Origin: Flavobacteriales bacterium
Lineage (GTDB): Bacteria; Bacteroidota; Bacteroidia; Flavobacteriales_E; Vicingaceae
Direction of reading: 5' to 3'
NCBI GenBank assembly: GCA_020853105.1
Contig: JADYZM010000016.1
Location: 1-43,429, forward strand
Length of the DNA: 43,429 nucleotides
The translations under genes and the position numbers were made by a program. The notes under the pieces were generated by a model. The model saw nothing but the letters and a program-made list of their open reading frames with translations. It ran no database searches and was not told the DNA's origin. Every line of letters starts with the position of its first letter. Position 1 is the first letter of the stretch. This document shows positions 36,489 through 43,429 of this stretch, in pieces.

Positions 36489-38165
36489 ATGGCTGCAAAA
36501 CCAAAACTTGTTGTTTTATTTTTATTAGTTGCTATTTCATTACCGTTTTTTGCTCAAACCATTTCCGAATTACAAAGCAAGTTAAAAAACGCAAACGATT
36601 CGATAGACATTTCACAACTAAACGAAAAAATTGGGCAAGAATATTTTTATAAGGGCGAATTTATAAATGCATTAAATTATTTTACAAAATCATTAAAAAT
36701 AGCTGAGACAATGAAACACGAATACAATGTTGCCAGTTGTTTCAACAATATTTCTGCTGTTTATATGGAAACAGGAAAATATAAGGAAGCAGAAGAATAT
36801 GCAATTAAGTCATTACAACTTTTTTTGAAACTAAATGATGATAACAAAGCAATTGCTAATACCTACACTTCTTTAGCTAATGTTTATTACATGGAAATAA
36901 AGGATTCTTTGGCAGAATACAACTACAAAAAAGCAATTGAATATCGTCATTTAGCGAATGATTCAATAGGGTTAATTAGTGCAAACAAAAATCTTGGTGC
37001 TTTATATTTTGAAATGGGAGATACTATTCAAGGTATAAGTTACACAGAAGATGCTCTAAGATATTTAACCAAACGAAATAAACCATTAGAGTGGTTTTCA
37101 TCCTTTCTATCTCTAGGAGAAATTTACACATACAGTGGAAATTTAACTAAAGGGAAACATTTTATCGATAGCTGTACAGTGCTTTTGCCAAAAATAAATG
37201 CTTTTCATAAAATTGATGATTATTATTATCTGTTGCATTTTTATCACTCAAAGATGGGGAACCTAAAATTGGCTTTAGACAACTACAAACTTTACTCAAA
37301 TTATAAAGATAGTGTTTTAAATACCGAATCAAATAAACAGTTATTAGATATAAAAACTCAATACGAAACCGAAAAAAAAGAACAACAAATAAAAGCACAA
37401 CAAGAGCTGTTGGAATTAGAAAAGAAAGAAAAAATATTATACACATCTATTCTTTCGTTAGGTATAGCTCTTTTGGTAGTGTTTTTAATTTTCATTAGAA
37501 ATAAACACAAACACAAGACCGAACTGCTATTAAAAGAGCAACAAGAAATTGCATTGAGTAAGGTTTTAGAAGCCGAAGAAAAAGAGCGAATTCGAATAGC
37601 AAAAGATTTGCATGATGGAATTGTTCAAGATATAACTGCTATAAAGCTGAATTTAAATGAAATTTTTCATCAAGCTACTGACGATGTGAAATCAAAACTT
37701 GACAACATTAACAAAGAACTTGATTCAACATCTAAAGAAGTGAGAGAGATATCGTATCAGTTAATGCCTGTTACACTGAAAGAGCTTGGGTTAGAAAAAG
37801 CTTTAGAAGAACTACTCAATAAAATTTTACCAAAAAGCAATCTAGATTTTGATTTTCAATCAATTGGTATTGATATTCGTTTGCCAGAAAAAATAGAGGT
37901 GAATGTGTATAGAATTTGTCAAGAGTTGCTAAACAATTCCTTAAAACATAGTAAAGCAACTCATATCTCTATCTTGTTGCAACTAAAAAACAATACTCTT
38001 CAACTTACTTACGAAGACAATGGAGTTGGTTTTGATGCCAACAAAGTTAAGAAAGGAGTGGGGTTAAATAGCCTCAACAGTCGAATAGAGCTGATTAAAG
38101 GCTCGTTAGATTTTGATAATGAGCAAGTAAAAGGAACTGCTGCCTACATTAGAATTCCCGTTTAA
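36489..38165 (+). CDS. TPR-containing sensor histidine kinase (HisKA_3 type)
   Basis: A 558-residue membrane kinase. Signal peptide (residues 1-22, ending FFAQ), then a periplasmic sensor of about five to six TPR-like repeats (about 40-290), a coiled coil (291-314), one membrane helix (316-336), then the cytoplasmic HisKA_3 dimerisation helix with H375 in AKDLHDGIVQD and the HATPase with N482-N483 in LLNNSLKHSK and DNGVGFD (510-516). Such TPR kinases pair with LuxR-type regulators in Bacteroidota. The signal sensed is unknown. Co-transcribed with the response regulator; a regulated secreted protein gene follows. Confidence 0.93.
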   Translation: MAAKPKLVVLFLLVAISLPFFAQTISELQSKLKNANDSIDISQLNEKIGQEYFYKGEFINALNYFTKSLKIAETMKHEYNVASCFNNISAVYMETGKYKEAEEYAIKSLQLFLKLNDDNKAIANTYTSLANVYYMEIKDSLAEYNYKKAIEYRHLANDSIGLISANKNLGALYFEMGDTIQGISYTEDALRYLTKRNKPLEWFSSFLSLGEIYTYSGNLTKGKHFIDSCTVLLPKINAFHKIDDYYYLLHFYHSKMGNLKLALDNYKLYSNYKDSVLNTESNKQLLDIKTQYETEKKEQQIKAQQELLELEKKEKILYTSILSLGIALLVVFLIFIRNKHKHKTELLLKEQQEIALSKVLEAEEKERIRIAKDLHDGIVQDITAIKLNLNEIFHQATDDVKSKLDNINKELDSTSKEVREISYQLMPVTLKELGLEKALEELLNKILPKSNLDFDFQSIGIDIRLPEKIEVNVYRICQELLNNSLKHSKATHISILLQLKNNTLQLTYEDNGVGFDANKVKKGVGLNSLNSRIELIKGSLDFDNEQVKGTAAYIRIPV

Positions 38166-38175
38166 CTAAGTAATT

Positions 38176-38207
38176 TTTCGTACTTAAAATACGAAATATG
38201 TCGTATT
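38176..38207. promoter_or_regulatory. CGTA/TACG inverted-repeat cluster, candidate operator
   Basis: TTTCGTA (38176-38182) is an exact inverted match of TACGAAA (38190-38196), and AATACGA (38188-38194) is an exact inverted match of TCGTATT (38201-38207). The middle half-site is shared, so three CGTA/TACG half-sites are spaced 11-12 bases apart, about one helical turn. The right arm covers the -33 position of the promoter at 38228. It lies directly downstream of the response-regulator/kinase pair. Confidence 0.6.
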
Positions 38208-38227
38208 CATTTTTTTTTGCTGTTTGA

Positions 38228-38235
38228 TATTTTTG
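38228..38235 (+). promoter_or_regulatory. -7 box TATTTTTG for the T9SS propeller gene
   Basis: An exact TAnnTTTG, 28 bases before the ATG at 38264. The -33 position (about 38205-38209) has no TTG and is overlaid by an inverted-repeat arm, which suggests activator dependence. Confidence 0.6.
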
Positions 38236-38263
38236 TGCTGTTAAACAATAAAAAAACGATTTT

Positions 38264-39586
38264 ATGATTAAAAATTACAAATTAGTACTTACTGCATTTT
38301 TTTTATCAGGTAGTATATTATTAAAAGCACAAACATGGACACCTATTGGAGCAGGCAACTATACATCAACTACATCAGCAATTGCATTCGATGGAAATGA
38401 CATTTATGCAAACAACACGCTTACAGTTGGTTCGGATGTTTTTTCATTTGGAAAGTTTTCAAGCAATGCGTGGAGTGTTTTAGGTGATTGGAAAGGTGTT
38501 CCCAACGGAATTGGCGTTGTTAATTGTGCTATAAAAATTGGCGATGACATATATGTCGGAGGTAATTTTACTGACGCTGCCGGAAATTCAAATATGGATA
38601 GAATTGCTCGTTGGAATACCATTTCTAACACATGGCATGCACTTGATATGGGGTTAAATAGCTATGTAACTGAAATGGTGCAAATGGGAACTGACCTTAT
38701 TGTCGCCGGCAAATTTACCAATGCAGGAGGTGATCCAAATGCCGATTATATTGCTAAATGGAATGGAACTCAATGGAGTGCAATAAGCTCAACAGCTATA
38801 AGTGCAAGTAACTTTACTGTTGTTAGTGCACTTGCTGTTAACGGTACCGATTTATACATTGGAGGTAATTTTGAAAATGCGGGTGGAAACCCAGCAGCCG
38901 ATTATATTACACGATTTGATGGAACCACATTTCATGATGTTTATGGATGGGGTGGTCAAGTTGGAGCTGTTTATGAAATAACATTTGATAACAACAACTT
39001 GTACATTGGTGGCGAATTTCCAATGAAAATCGCAAAGCATAACGGAACAGTTTGGGGTAGTATTGATAATTTTAGTGTTGGCTCAGGAAGCAGCTGGATT
39101 TCAGAAATTGATGTTTTCGGGAGTGATATTTATATTGGAGGAAAATTTATTGACGCTAAAGGTATTACTGATGCTGATAATATTGCAAAATTTGATGGAA
39201 CCACGTGGAGTGCAGTTGCAGGAGGGTTAAATGATGAAGTTTTTGAAATAGTCATTTATGGAGGTGAAATGTATGTTGGAGGAAAATTTACCGACGCAGG
39301 AGGTAATGTTTCAGCAGATAAATTTGTTAAACTAGGAATTAACACATCAATTAAAGAAAACGACTTGTCATCAATAAGTGTTTACCCAAACCCAACAAAC
39401 GGAATAGTTCAAGTTGTGATAGAAAACAATACTCCAAAAACAATTGAACTATTTAATGTAATTGGCGAGAAATTGATTTCGAATAAAATTCAAAGCAATC
39501 AACATCAATTGGATTTAACTGCTTACCCAACTGGAGTTTATTTTCTAAAAATCGACGACAAAACAACAAAGATTATCAAACAGTAA
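38264..39586 (+). CDS. Secreted propeller-like protein with T9SS sorting domain
   Basis: A 440-residue exported protein with signal peptide MIKNYKLVLTAFFLSGSILL, then KAQ. Six repeats carry the pattern DIY(V/I)GG(N/K)FTDAGGN followed by AD.IAKW(N/D)G, as in Kelch-like or delta-60-like propellers. The C-terminus is a T9SS type A domain (SISVYPNPTNGIVQVV to YPTGVYFLKID). Ligand unknown. It stands alone between a promoter with a putative operator and a strong terminator, directly after a response-regulator/kinase pair, so it is a candidate target of that system (inference). Confidence 0.92.
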   Translation: MIKNYKLVLTAFFLSGSILLKAQTWTPIGAGNYTSTTSAIAFDGNDIYANNTLTVGSDVFSFGKFSSNAWSVLGDWKGVPNGIGVVNCAIKIGDDIYVGGNFTDAAGNSNMDRIARWNTISNTWHALDMGLNSYVTEMVQMGTDLIVAGKFTNAGGDPNADYIAKWNGTQWSAISSTAISASNFTVVSALAVNGTDLYIGGNFENAGGNPAADYITRFDGTTFHDVYGWGGQVGAVYEITFDNNNLYIGGEFPMKIAKHNGTVWGSIDNFSVGSGSSWISEIDVFGSDIYIGGKFIDAKGITDADNIAKFDGTTWSAVAGGLNDEVFEIVIYGGEMYVGGKFTDAGGNVSADKFVKLGINTSIKENDLSSISVYPNPTNGIVQVVIENNTPKTIELFNVIGEKLISNKIQSNQHQLDLTAYPTGVYFLKIDDKTTKIIKQ

Positions 39587-39608
39587 ACTAAAATCAAAAC
39601 TTATACTT

Positions 39609-39645
39609 AAACCCGTCTTTGGCAGTACTAAAGACGGGTTTTTTC
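39609..39645 (+). terminator. Strong Rho-independent terminator after the T9SS propeller gene
   Basis: AAACCCGTCTTT (39609-39620) pairs over 12 bp with AAAGACGGGTTT (39630-39641), followed by TTTTC. It lies 22 bases after the stop. Confidence 0.9.
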
Positions 39646-39708
39646 TTTTAAGGTTTCGAAACTGACCAAAACAGGGCGGTATTTTTTTTAAGATAAAAAC
39701 TAAAATTG

Positions 39709-39740
39709 TTGTTATCTTCATTTAGTTAGTAGTAATTTTG
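39709..39740 (+). promoter_or_regulatory. korAB promoter: TTG, 21-base spacer, TAATTTTG
   Basis: TTG at 39709-39711, a spacer of 21, and TAATTTTG at 39733-39740. The TTG within the -7 box opens the korA frame, but the ATG at 39768 is the likely start. Confidence 0.65.
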
Positions 39741-39767
39741 TATGCTGAACAACACAAAAATTACGAA

Positions 39768-41603
39768 ATGTCAAAAATTTCAGAAGAGCTGGATAGGGTA
39801 GTGATTAAATTTGCAGGAGATTCGGGCGACGGAATGCAACTAACGGGAGACCAATTTAGCAACACCACAGCATTTGTAGGGAATGATTTATCCACTTTTC
39901 CAGATTATCCCGCGGAAATAAGAGCTCCACAAGGGACAATCGCCGGTGTTAGCGGATTTAAGATTCAATTTGGAAATACAACCATCTTCTCTCCCGGTGA
40001 TAAAGTAGATGTGTTGGTTGCTATGAATCCTGCGGCACTAAAAGCCAACACTGAATGGATAAAAGACCGAGGAACAATCATTGTTGACAGCGATAGTTTT
40101 AAAGCAAAAGATTTTGAAAAAGCAGGGTATTCTTCTAATCCGCTAGAAGATGGAACTTTTGACGGCTATAAAATCATTCAAGCCCCTATAACTAAGCTTT
40201 CAAAAGATAGTGTTGATAGTTTTAACATCGAAAATAAGTTCAAAACAAGAAGCAAAAATATGTTTGCTTTAGGTATGATATACTGGTTGTTCAACCGCCC
40301 ATTAGAAATTACCGAAAACTTTTTGCAAAATAAATTTAAAAATAAACCGGAATTAGCCAAAGCCAACATTGCTTCACTAAAAGCCGGATACAATTTTGCA
40401 TTAACACTTGAACTATTACCTTCTACTTATACAATAAAAGCTGCAGATTTACCCAAAGGGAAATACAGAAGTATTACCGGAAATACCGCTGCGGCATGGG
40501 GCTTATTGGCTGCTGCCGAAAAATCAGGACTTCAGCTTTTCTTAGGGACCTATCCGATAACGCCTGCATCGGATATTTTACACGAACTTTCGAAGCACAA
40601 AGGTTTTGATGTGATTTCTCTTCAGGCAGAAGATGAAATTGCAGGTATTTGTTCTGCTATTGGAGCTGCATTTGCTGGTTGTTTAGCAGTTACAACAACA
40701 TCTGGGCCCGGGTTGGCACTCAAAGGAGAAGCCATTGGTTTGGCAATAATGACCGAATTACCCATAGTTATTGTAGATGTTCAGCGAGGAGGTCCAAGTA
40801 CAGGATTACCCACAAAAACAGAACAATCGGATTTAATGCAGGCAGTTTACGGCAGAAATGGTGAAAGCCCTGCGATTGTTATAGCTGCAAGTACACCGTC
40901 AAATTGTTATGATTTTGCATTTATGGCTTCAAAACTTGCTATTGAGCACATGACCCCGGTTATTTTATTAACCGACGGGTTTATTGCAAACGGTGCTGAG
41001 CCATGGAAAATAAAAGAGACATCAAGCCTGCCTTCAATCACTCCTAATAAAGTGAATGTGCTCAACAAAGAAGAGTGGAAACCATATTTGAGAAAATCAG
41101 ATACTCTTTCTAGAGCATGGGCTGTCCCTGGTACAGAAGGATTTGAGCATAGAATTGGAGGTCTTGAAAAACAGGAAAACTCAGGAAATGTGTCGTATGA
41201 CCCAAAAAATCACGAAAGAATGGTGCAAGTTCGTGCTGAAAAAGTAAAGCGTGTTGCTAATTTTATTCCTAATTTAGAAGTTAAAGGTGCTGAAAAAGGC
41301 GATTTGTTAATTGTGGGTTGGGGAGGAACTTTTGGTAGCTTATTTACTGCATTTCATGAAGTTTATAAACAACATTCAACTGTAGCATACGCTCATTTTA
41401 ACTACATCAATCCTCTGCCAAAAAATACTGCTGAGGTATTTGCTTGTTACAAAACTATTTTAGTTTGTGAGTTGAATTTAGGGCAATTTGTTAAAATACT
41501 CAGAAGTGAATTGCCTCAATTTAATTATTTTTCATTTAATAAAGTTCAGGGATTGCCATTTACAACTGCTGAGTTAGCAACAGAATTTAACAAATACCTA
41601 TGA
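39768..41603 (+). CDS. korA: 2-oxoglutarate:ferredoxin oxidoreductase, fused gamma-alpha subunit
   Basis: A 611-residue fused KorA. The N-terminal gamma-type domain (about residues 10-185) has VIKFAGDSGDGMQLTGDQFS, PDYPAEIRAPQGTIAGVSGF and VLVAMNPAALK. The alpha domain has GNTAAAWGLLAA, LGTYPITPASDILHEL, QAEDEIAGICSAIGAAFAG and TTTSGPGLALKGEAIGLA. Known role: reversible oxidative decarboxylation of 2-oxoglutarate with ferredoxin as acceptor, or reductive carboxylation in reverse. Partner KorB is encoded 13 bases downstream. The start is the ATG at 39768 (MSKISEELDRVVI); the open frame begins inside the -7 box. Confidence 0.93.
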   Translation: MSKISEELDRVVIKFAGDSGDGMQLTGDQFSNTTAFVGNDLSTFPDYPAEIRAPQGTIAGVSGFKIQFGNTTIFSPGDKVDVLVAMNPAALKANTEWIKDRGTIIVDSDSFKAKDFEKAGYSSNPLEDGTFDGYKIIQAPITKLSKDSVDSFNIENKFKTRSKNMFALGMIYWLFNRPLEITENFLQNKFKNKPELAKANIASLKAGYNFALTLELLPSTYTIKAADLPKGKYRSITGNTAAAWGLLAAAEKSGLQLFLGTYPITPASDILHELSKHKGFDVISLQAEDEIAGICSAIGAAFAGCLAVTTTSGPGLALKGEAIGLAIMTELPIVIVDVQRGGPSTGLPTKTEQSDLMQAVYGRNGESPAIVIAASTPSNCYDFAFMASKLAIEHMTPVILLTDGFIANGAEPWKIKETSSLPSITPNKVNVLNKEEWKPYLRKSDTLSRAWAVPGTEGFEHRIGGLEKQENSGNVSYDPKNHERMVQVRAEKVKRVANFIPNLEVKGAEKGDLLIVGWGGTFGSLFTAFHEVYKQHSTVAYAHFNYINPLPKNTAEVFACYKTILVCELNLGQFVKILRSELPQFNYFSFNKVQGLPFTTAELATEFNKYL

Positions 41604-41616
41604 AAAATTTTTATTT

Positions 41617-42654
41617 ATGGAACTAACACCTCAACATATAACTCAAGAAAATACACATTTAACAGCGAAAGATTTTGCAACCAATCAAGACGTTCGATGG
41701 TGTCCGGGTTGTGGCGATTATGCTATTTTAAATGCAATTCAGAAAACACTACCTGAAATAGGAAAAAATAGAGAAGATATTGTATTTGTTTCAGGAATAG
41801 GTTGTTCATCTCGTTTTCCGTATTATGTTGAAACCTATGGTTTTCATAGTATACACGGGAGAGCTCCGGCAATTGCCACCGGAGTTAAGCTTGCAAATCC
41901 AAAGTTGAGTGTATGGCAAGTTACGGGTGATGGAGATGCTTTAGCTATAGGCGGAAATCACTTTATTCACGCGTTGAGAAGAAACATTGACATAAACATT
42001 TTATTGTTTAACAATGAGATTTATGGATTAACCAAAGGTCAATTTTCTCCAACCTCAAAAACAGGCATAGTAACCAAATCATCGCCACAAGGAACAGTTG
42101 ACAGAGCATTTAACCCGGGGAATTTAGCAATGGGTGCAAGTGCAACTTTTTTTGCCAGAGTAGTAGATGTTGAACCAAAAAAAATGGTTGAAGTATTTAT
42201 TGAAGCTGAAAAACATCGAGGAACTTCATTGGTTGAGATTTTACAAAATTGCGTAATTTTTAACGATAAAGCCTTCGCAAATGTTACCGATAAAGATGGT
42301 AAACTCGAAAACCAATTATGGGTAAAACAAGGTGAGAAAATGATTTTCGGCAATCAAAATAACAAAGGATTACGTTTAAACGGCTTAAAACTAGAAGTAG
42401 TAACCATTGGAGAAAATGGAATTACTGAAAATGATATTTTAATTCATGATGCGAATTGTGTTGAAAGCACATTACATAATATGCTAATAAACCTTTCTGC
42501 GCCTGAATTTCCTGTAGTATTTGGAATAATAAGAAGTGTGGTAGCCCCAACATTTAATGATGGTATTTGGAATCAACTAAATGAGGAGAAACCAAAAGCT
42601 AAATTCAAATCAGTAAATGAATTACTCAACAGTGGTGTTACTTGGGAGATATAA
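41617..42654 (+). CDS. korB: 2-oxoglutarate:ferredoxin oxidoreductase, beta subunit
   Basis: A 345-residue thiamine-diphosphate subunit. The [4Fe-4S] ligands are C29 and C32 (WCPGCGDY), C63 (GIGCSSRF) and C212 (QNCVIFND). The TPP motif is GDGDALAIGGNH (about 104-115) with NNEIYGLTKGQ. The signature SIHGRAPAIATGVKLANP is present. It works with KorA. The operon ends at a strong terminator. Its presence next to SucAB gives the cell two routes at the same metabolic step. Confidence 0.95.
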   Translation: MELTPQHITQENTHLTAKDFATNQDVRWCPGCGDYAILNAIQKTLPEIGKNREDIVFVSGIGCSSRFPYYVETYGFHSIHGRAPAIATGVKLANPKLSVWQVTGDGDALAIGGNHFIHALRRNIDINILLFNNEIYGLTKGQFSPTSKTGIVTKSSPQGTVDRAFNPGNLAMGASATFFARVVDVEPKKMVEVFIEAEKHRGTSLVEILQNCVIFNDKAFANVTDKDGKLENQLWVKQGEKMIFGNQNNKGLRLNGLKLEVVTIGENGITENDILIHDANCVESTLHNMLINLSAPEFPVVFGIIRSVVAPTFNDGIWNQLNEEKPKAKFKSVNELLNSGVTWEI

Positions 42655-42685
42655 ATTAATAGCCCTTTTCACCTCTAAAACTTTA

Positions 42686-42717
42686 AAAAGGCTGTCCAAT
42701 TGGACAGCCTTTTTTTG
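42686..42717 (+). terminator. Terminator after korAB (28-base palindrome)
   Basis: AAAAGGCTGTCCAA is followed directly by its reverse complement TTGGACAGCCTTTT, and then more T's. It lies 31 bases after the korB stop. The bases from 42718 to 42791 hold no gene; the outer end of the decayed IS element probably lies there. Confidence 0.9.
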
Positions 42718-42791
42718 TGTTGCCCAAGAAATAGTAAATAATACTAAATACTGAAATTGCAAACAAAAAGTAGACAAAAAATTGTAAGTCA

Positions 42792-43166
42792 TTAAGCCGC
42801 ATTTTTAAAATTGTTATTAAATAAATTTTCGTGTTCTAAGATAGTTAAATTATTTAAATGTTTGTGTCATCTGTTTTTGTTGTACCAGGTTTCAATGTAT
42901 TCAAAAACAGATAAAGCTGCTTGTTGTTTTGTTTGATAGCGGTAATGGTAAATAAGTTCTGTTTTTAATGTTTTAAAGAAACTTTCAGCTACGGCATTGT
43001 TCCAACAGTTTCCTTTTCTGCTCATGCTTTGTGTAACAATCTTTTGTTGTTTCAACACCATTTTAAAATCATCACAAGCATATTGCACTCCTCTGTCGGA
43101 ATGAAAAATCAGTTACTTGTTTTCTACTAATGGTCTGTTTATTGTTGCCATTTTAAATGCTTGTTT
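42792..43166 (-). pseudogene. IS3-family transposase, decayed C-terminal fragment
   Basis: Read on the minus strand the fragment gives KQAFKMATINRPLVENK, a TAA stop (43113-43115), [17 protein letters not shown], the catalytic-Glu region [30 protein letters not shown], a TGA stop (42867-42869), then HKHLNNLTILEHENLFNNN to a final TAA at 42792. This is the C-terminal third of an IS3 OrfB integrase. The two internal stops match CAA to TAA and CGA to TGA changes at otherwise conserved positions (the latter inside the RRH motif). The N-terminal part and OrfA are missing; the break is next to the XRE gene. Confidence 0.9.
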
Positions 43167-43173
43167 TTACACC

Positions 43174-43389
43174 TCAAAAGTCGAGCAATTCTGATATTGA
43201 AATATCAAGACCTTCGGATATCTCAAGTAAGTAAATATATGTTGGGTTAAATTCTCCAACCTCTACTTTATGGATTGACTGTTGGTTTTTCAGAATCTTG
43301 ATACCTAGTTTAGCTTGTGACAAGCCTTTTTTAATTCTTAATTCACGAATTCTCTTACCAAGTTTAATAAGTTCCTTTGACTTGTCCAT
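43174..43389 (-). CDS. Small XRE-family helix-turn-helix protein
   Basis: A 71-residue Cro/C1-type DNA-binding protein: KLGKRIRELRIKKGLSQAKL (helices 1-2), KNQQSIHKVEVGEFNPTYIY (recognition helix region) and a final helix EGLDISISELLDF. The single domain is complete. The ATG at 43389 is used. It sits at the broken edge of an IS3 remnant, so the neighbourhood has been rearranged. The last 40 bases of the window hold no recognisable promoter. Target unknown. Confidence 0.85.
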   Translation of the reverse strand: MDKSKELIKLGKRIRELRIKKGLSQAKLGIKILKNQQSIHKVEVGEFNPTYIYLLEISEGLDISISELLDF

Positions 43390-43429
43390 CTTGCTTTAAT
43401 TTCAAGCAAGTTGAACTTTCCATAAAAAC

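Noticed and set aside
42867..43088. A free-standing 73-codon gene
   Set aside because: It is the middle piece of an IS3 transposase fragment bounded by two nonsense codons; both flanks continue the protein in the same frame.
42792..43166. Stop-codon recoding (TGA or TAA read through) in the transposase
   Set aside because: TGA and TAA act as normal stops in all neighbouring genes, and the element is also truncated, so simple decay explains it.

Overview
The window is AT-rich DNA from a member of the Bacteroidota, most likely Flavobacteriia-like. The main reasons are four secreted proteins with C-terminal type IX secretion (T9SS) sorting domains, the gliding lipoprotein gene gldH in the order holB-ricT-gldH-PBP1A, near absence of Shine-Dalgarno sequences, and about fifteen copies of the Bacteroidota -7 promoter box TAnnTTTG in front of transcription units. 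I found no tRNA, rRNA, CRISPR array, prophage or replication origin. Most of the window is core chromosome.

Layout. 1-3415: two T9SS cargo genes, a partial Ig-repeat protein and a 12-repeat NHL propeller protein. 3555-5231 (minus): sulfur operon cysH plus two half-size YeeE/YedE transporter genes. 5409-11132 (plus): surE, a small membrane protein, lpxB, queA, a four-helix-bundle protein, ispD, a lipoprotein and an acetyltransferase. 11161-17176 (minus): gyrB, a secreted protein of unknown function, tyrS, a MazG-like pyrophosphohydrolase, a YESQAD-repeat protein (DUF6150 / 7(1) septoil-knot type) and pgk. 17255-24071 (plus): holB, ricT, gldH, PBP1A and both succinyl-CoA:acetoacetate CoA-transferase subunits. 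24068-29023: an Ig-like lipoprotein, free-Met-R-sulfoxide reductase, kdsB (plus strand), a long-chain polyprenyl diphosphate synthase and a YbhN-type membrane protein. 29209-31672: a T9SS cargo gene and an EamA permease gene, both frameshifted as read, with a 58-codon wHTH-like gene between them. 31708-35674 (minus): sucA and sucB. 35844-39586 (plus): NarL/LuxR response regulator, TPR histidine kinase and a T9SS propeller protein. 39768-42654: korA and korB. 42792-43389: a decayed IS3 transposase fragment and a small XRE regulator.

How it fits together. Envelope genes (lpxB, kdsB, PBP1A, GldH, lipoproteins) sit with T9SS cargo. Central metabolism is represented by pgk, CoA-transferase, and two alternative 2-oxoglutarate oxidation systems: NAD-linked SucAB and ferredoxin-linked KorAB. 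Isoprenoid supply is represented by ispD and the polyprenyl synthase.

Most notable items: (a) the YESQAD-repeat protein, whose family is associated with a very deep protein knot; (b) a response regulator/kinase pair followed by a cluster of CGTA/TACG inverted repeats overlying the -33 position of the promoter of the next, secreted, protein; (c) a four-cysteine zinc-ribbon-like insert inside PBP1A; (d) frameshifts at an A8 tract and an (AT)4 tract; (e) three operon junctions that use a TTGA stop/start overlap; (f) many gene starts where the TTG inside the -7 box extends the open frame, so that the true start lies a few codons downstream, two of them probably leaderless.
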